From positions 1-5,760 of the forward strand of contig JALUJE010000007.1 of the NCBI GenBank assembly GCA_027057185.1: DNA of 5,760 bases, read 5' to 3'. The notes under the pieces are model-generated. The model searched no databases. It saw nothing but the letters and a program-made list of their open reading frames with translations, and was not told the origin of the DNA. Position 1 is the stretch's first letter. Every line of letters starts with the position of its first letter. Below, one piece after another: positions 4,809-5,760 of this stretch. Made by a program: the position numbers and the translations under genes. Source of the stretch: Helicobacteraceae bacterium. GTDB taxonomy: Bacteria > Campylobacterota > Campylobacteria > Campylobacterales > Sulfurimonadaceae.

Positions 4809-5760
4809 TAATGGGTACCCTAGCCAAAAAAGAGTTGTTACAGTTGCGTCGTGATCCCCGCCTGATTGGACTGCTGGTATTTATGCCTGTATTGTTGGTC
4901 ATACTTTTTGGACTGGCGTTGAAGCTGGAACCCAGTCATGTAAAGATGGCATATTGTGATGAAGATAAATCCTATTTTAGTCTACTCATAAGTACTAAGC
5001 TCTGGTATGATGGATATTTCGATCTGTATCCTGTCAAAGATATGCACGGGCTTATTGAAGAGATTCGTTCCGGAAGAGCCAACGCCGGATTACACATAGG
5101 GTCGGATTTTTCGAGTCTGTTGGTGGAAAACCGACAGCCTCACATTACCTTTTATGTTGATGGCACCATGCCCTCATTGACAACAGCCATGAAATACAAC
5201 AGCAGGAGTGCTACGGCTGATGCGGTAAGATCTCAGATGTATTTTTTAGACGACAATGCTTCCAATGTGGTGATTGCACCAGAACCTTTTGTGATGGATA
5301 CGGAAGTGTTGTTTAACCCTGAGGAAAAAGAGACCTGGTTTTTTTTGCCCGGGGTGATCGGTGTGCTTATAATGCAGATAGCTCTTATTTTGACGGGAAC
5401 GACTATGGTGCGGGAGCGAGAGAAAAATACCTTGGAGCAGCTTCTTGTGACACCCATTTCAAAGACCTCTGTGGTCATAGGAAAACTGTTGCCATATATC
5501 TTTATCTGTTTGATCGACTTTTATGTGATTTTAGCCATTGGATGGTTTCTATTTGACCTGCCATTTCCCAAGATGCACAGTGCGCTATTTCTTCTTGCCC
5601 TAATCTATATTTCGGTGATGATTGCTCTTGGTTTTTTAATATCACTGATTTCGCAAACGCAGCAGCAAGCGATGTTTATTGCCATATTCATTATTGTTCC
5701 CTCTCTTTTGCTCTCAGGATTTATTTTTCCTTTAGAAGCGATTCCCGAATACATTAGATC
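4805..5760 (+). CDS. ABC-2 type exporter permease (partial, cut by window end)
   Basis: An open frame of 318 codons runs from ATG 4805 to the window edge without a stop, so the C-terminus is missing; full-length relatives have about 370 residues. The layout is that of the ABC-2 permease group containing YbhR/YhhJ. There is a short cytoplasmic start (KKELLQLRRDPR) and a first membrane segment at about 20-41. A long periplasmic domain spans about 42-177, and four further membrane segments lie near 178-202, 222-247, 257-282 and 288-311. The cytoplasmic motif EREKNTLEQLLVTPI (204-218) after the second segment is the family hallmark and probably contacts the ATPase. SGFIFPLEAIP near 305-315 is also typical. 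ATG 4805 overlaps the ATPase stop and has AGGA six bases upstream; ATG 4811 is an alternative. Relatives export drugs, small molecules or surface-envelope components, often with a HlyD-type adaptor and TolC. No adaptor gene lies upstream here; one could lie to the right. Confidence 0.93.
   Translation, partial: MIMGTLAKKELLQLRRDPRLIGLLVFMPVLLVILFGLALKLEPSHVKMAYCDEDKSYFSLLISTKLWYDGYFDLYPVKDMHGLIEEIRSGRANAGLHIGSDFSSLLVENRQPHITFYVDGTMPSLTTAMKYNSRSATADAVRSQMYFLDDNASNVVIAPEPFVMDTEVLFNPEEKETWFFLPGVIGVLIMQIALILTGTTMVREREKNTLEQLLVTPISKTSVVIGKLLPYIFICLIDFYVILAIGWFLFDLPFPKMHSALFLLALIYISVMIALGFLISLISQTQQQAMFIAIFIIVPSLLLSGFIFPLEAIPEYIR

Noticed and set aside
5233..5478. 81-codon minus-strand frame within the permease
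   Set aside because: It is antisense to a continuous permease frame with clear family motifs and has no start signals.

Overview
The window looks like chromosomal DNA from a Campylobacterota bacterium, of the Sulfurimonas/Sulfurovum/Sulfuricurvum type. I infer this from the moderately AT-rich coding style, the close packing of genes, the A/G-rich Shine-Dalgarno sites, and an outer-membrane beta-barrel protein and membrane-anchored MtfA-like peptidase of a kind I associate with that group. No database search was possible, so the assignment is an inference. I see no rRNA, tRNA, CRISPR array, insertion sequence, integrase or phage gene.

The layout has three blocks. (1) Positions 1-602, plus strand: a promoter -10 box and a small secreted beta-barrel protein that ends in the phenylalanine typical of BAM substrates. 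(2) Positions 609-3641, minus strand: a tightly spaced run of four genes, read from right to left. These are an M90 (MtfA-type) zinc peptidase with an N-terminal membrane anchor, two 69-residue proteins of unknown function, and a 561-residue lipoprotein with a parallel beta-helix fold. Gaps are 37, 14 and 30 bp. A good sigma70-type promoter (CTGACA, 16 bp, TATAAT on the minus strand) lies about 70 bp upstream of the peptidase and probably drives the group. Block 2 converges on block 1 with only 6 bp between stop codons and no clear terminator. (3) Positions 3915-5760, plus strand: an ABC-2 type exporter, with an ATPase gene followed by a permease gene overlapping it by four bases (ATGA). The permease runs off the right edge of the window.

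The 273-bp divergent intergenic region (3642-3914) is the main regulatory region. It holds the peptidase promoter, a palindrome touching the peptidase ribosome binding site, a third copy of the palindrome half-site on the promoter -10 box, and a short open frame whose stop overlaps the ATPase start.

The named families are well understood: outer-membrane beta-barrel, M90 peptidase, ABC-2 exporter and beta-helix lipoprotein. The least explained part is the pair of 69-residue proteins between the peptidase and the lipoprotein. I do not see convincing evidence for a wholly new system. If one is hidden here, the minus-strand four-gene cluster is the best candidate.
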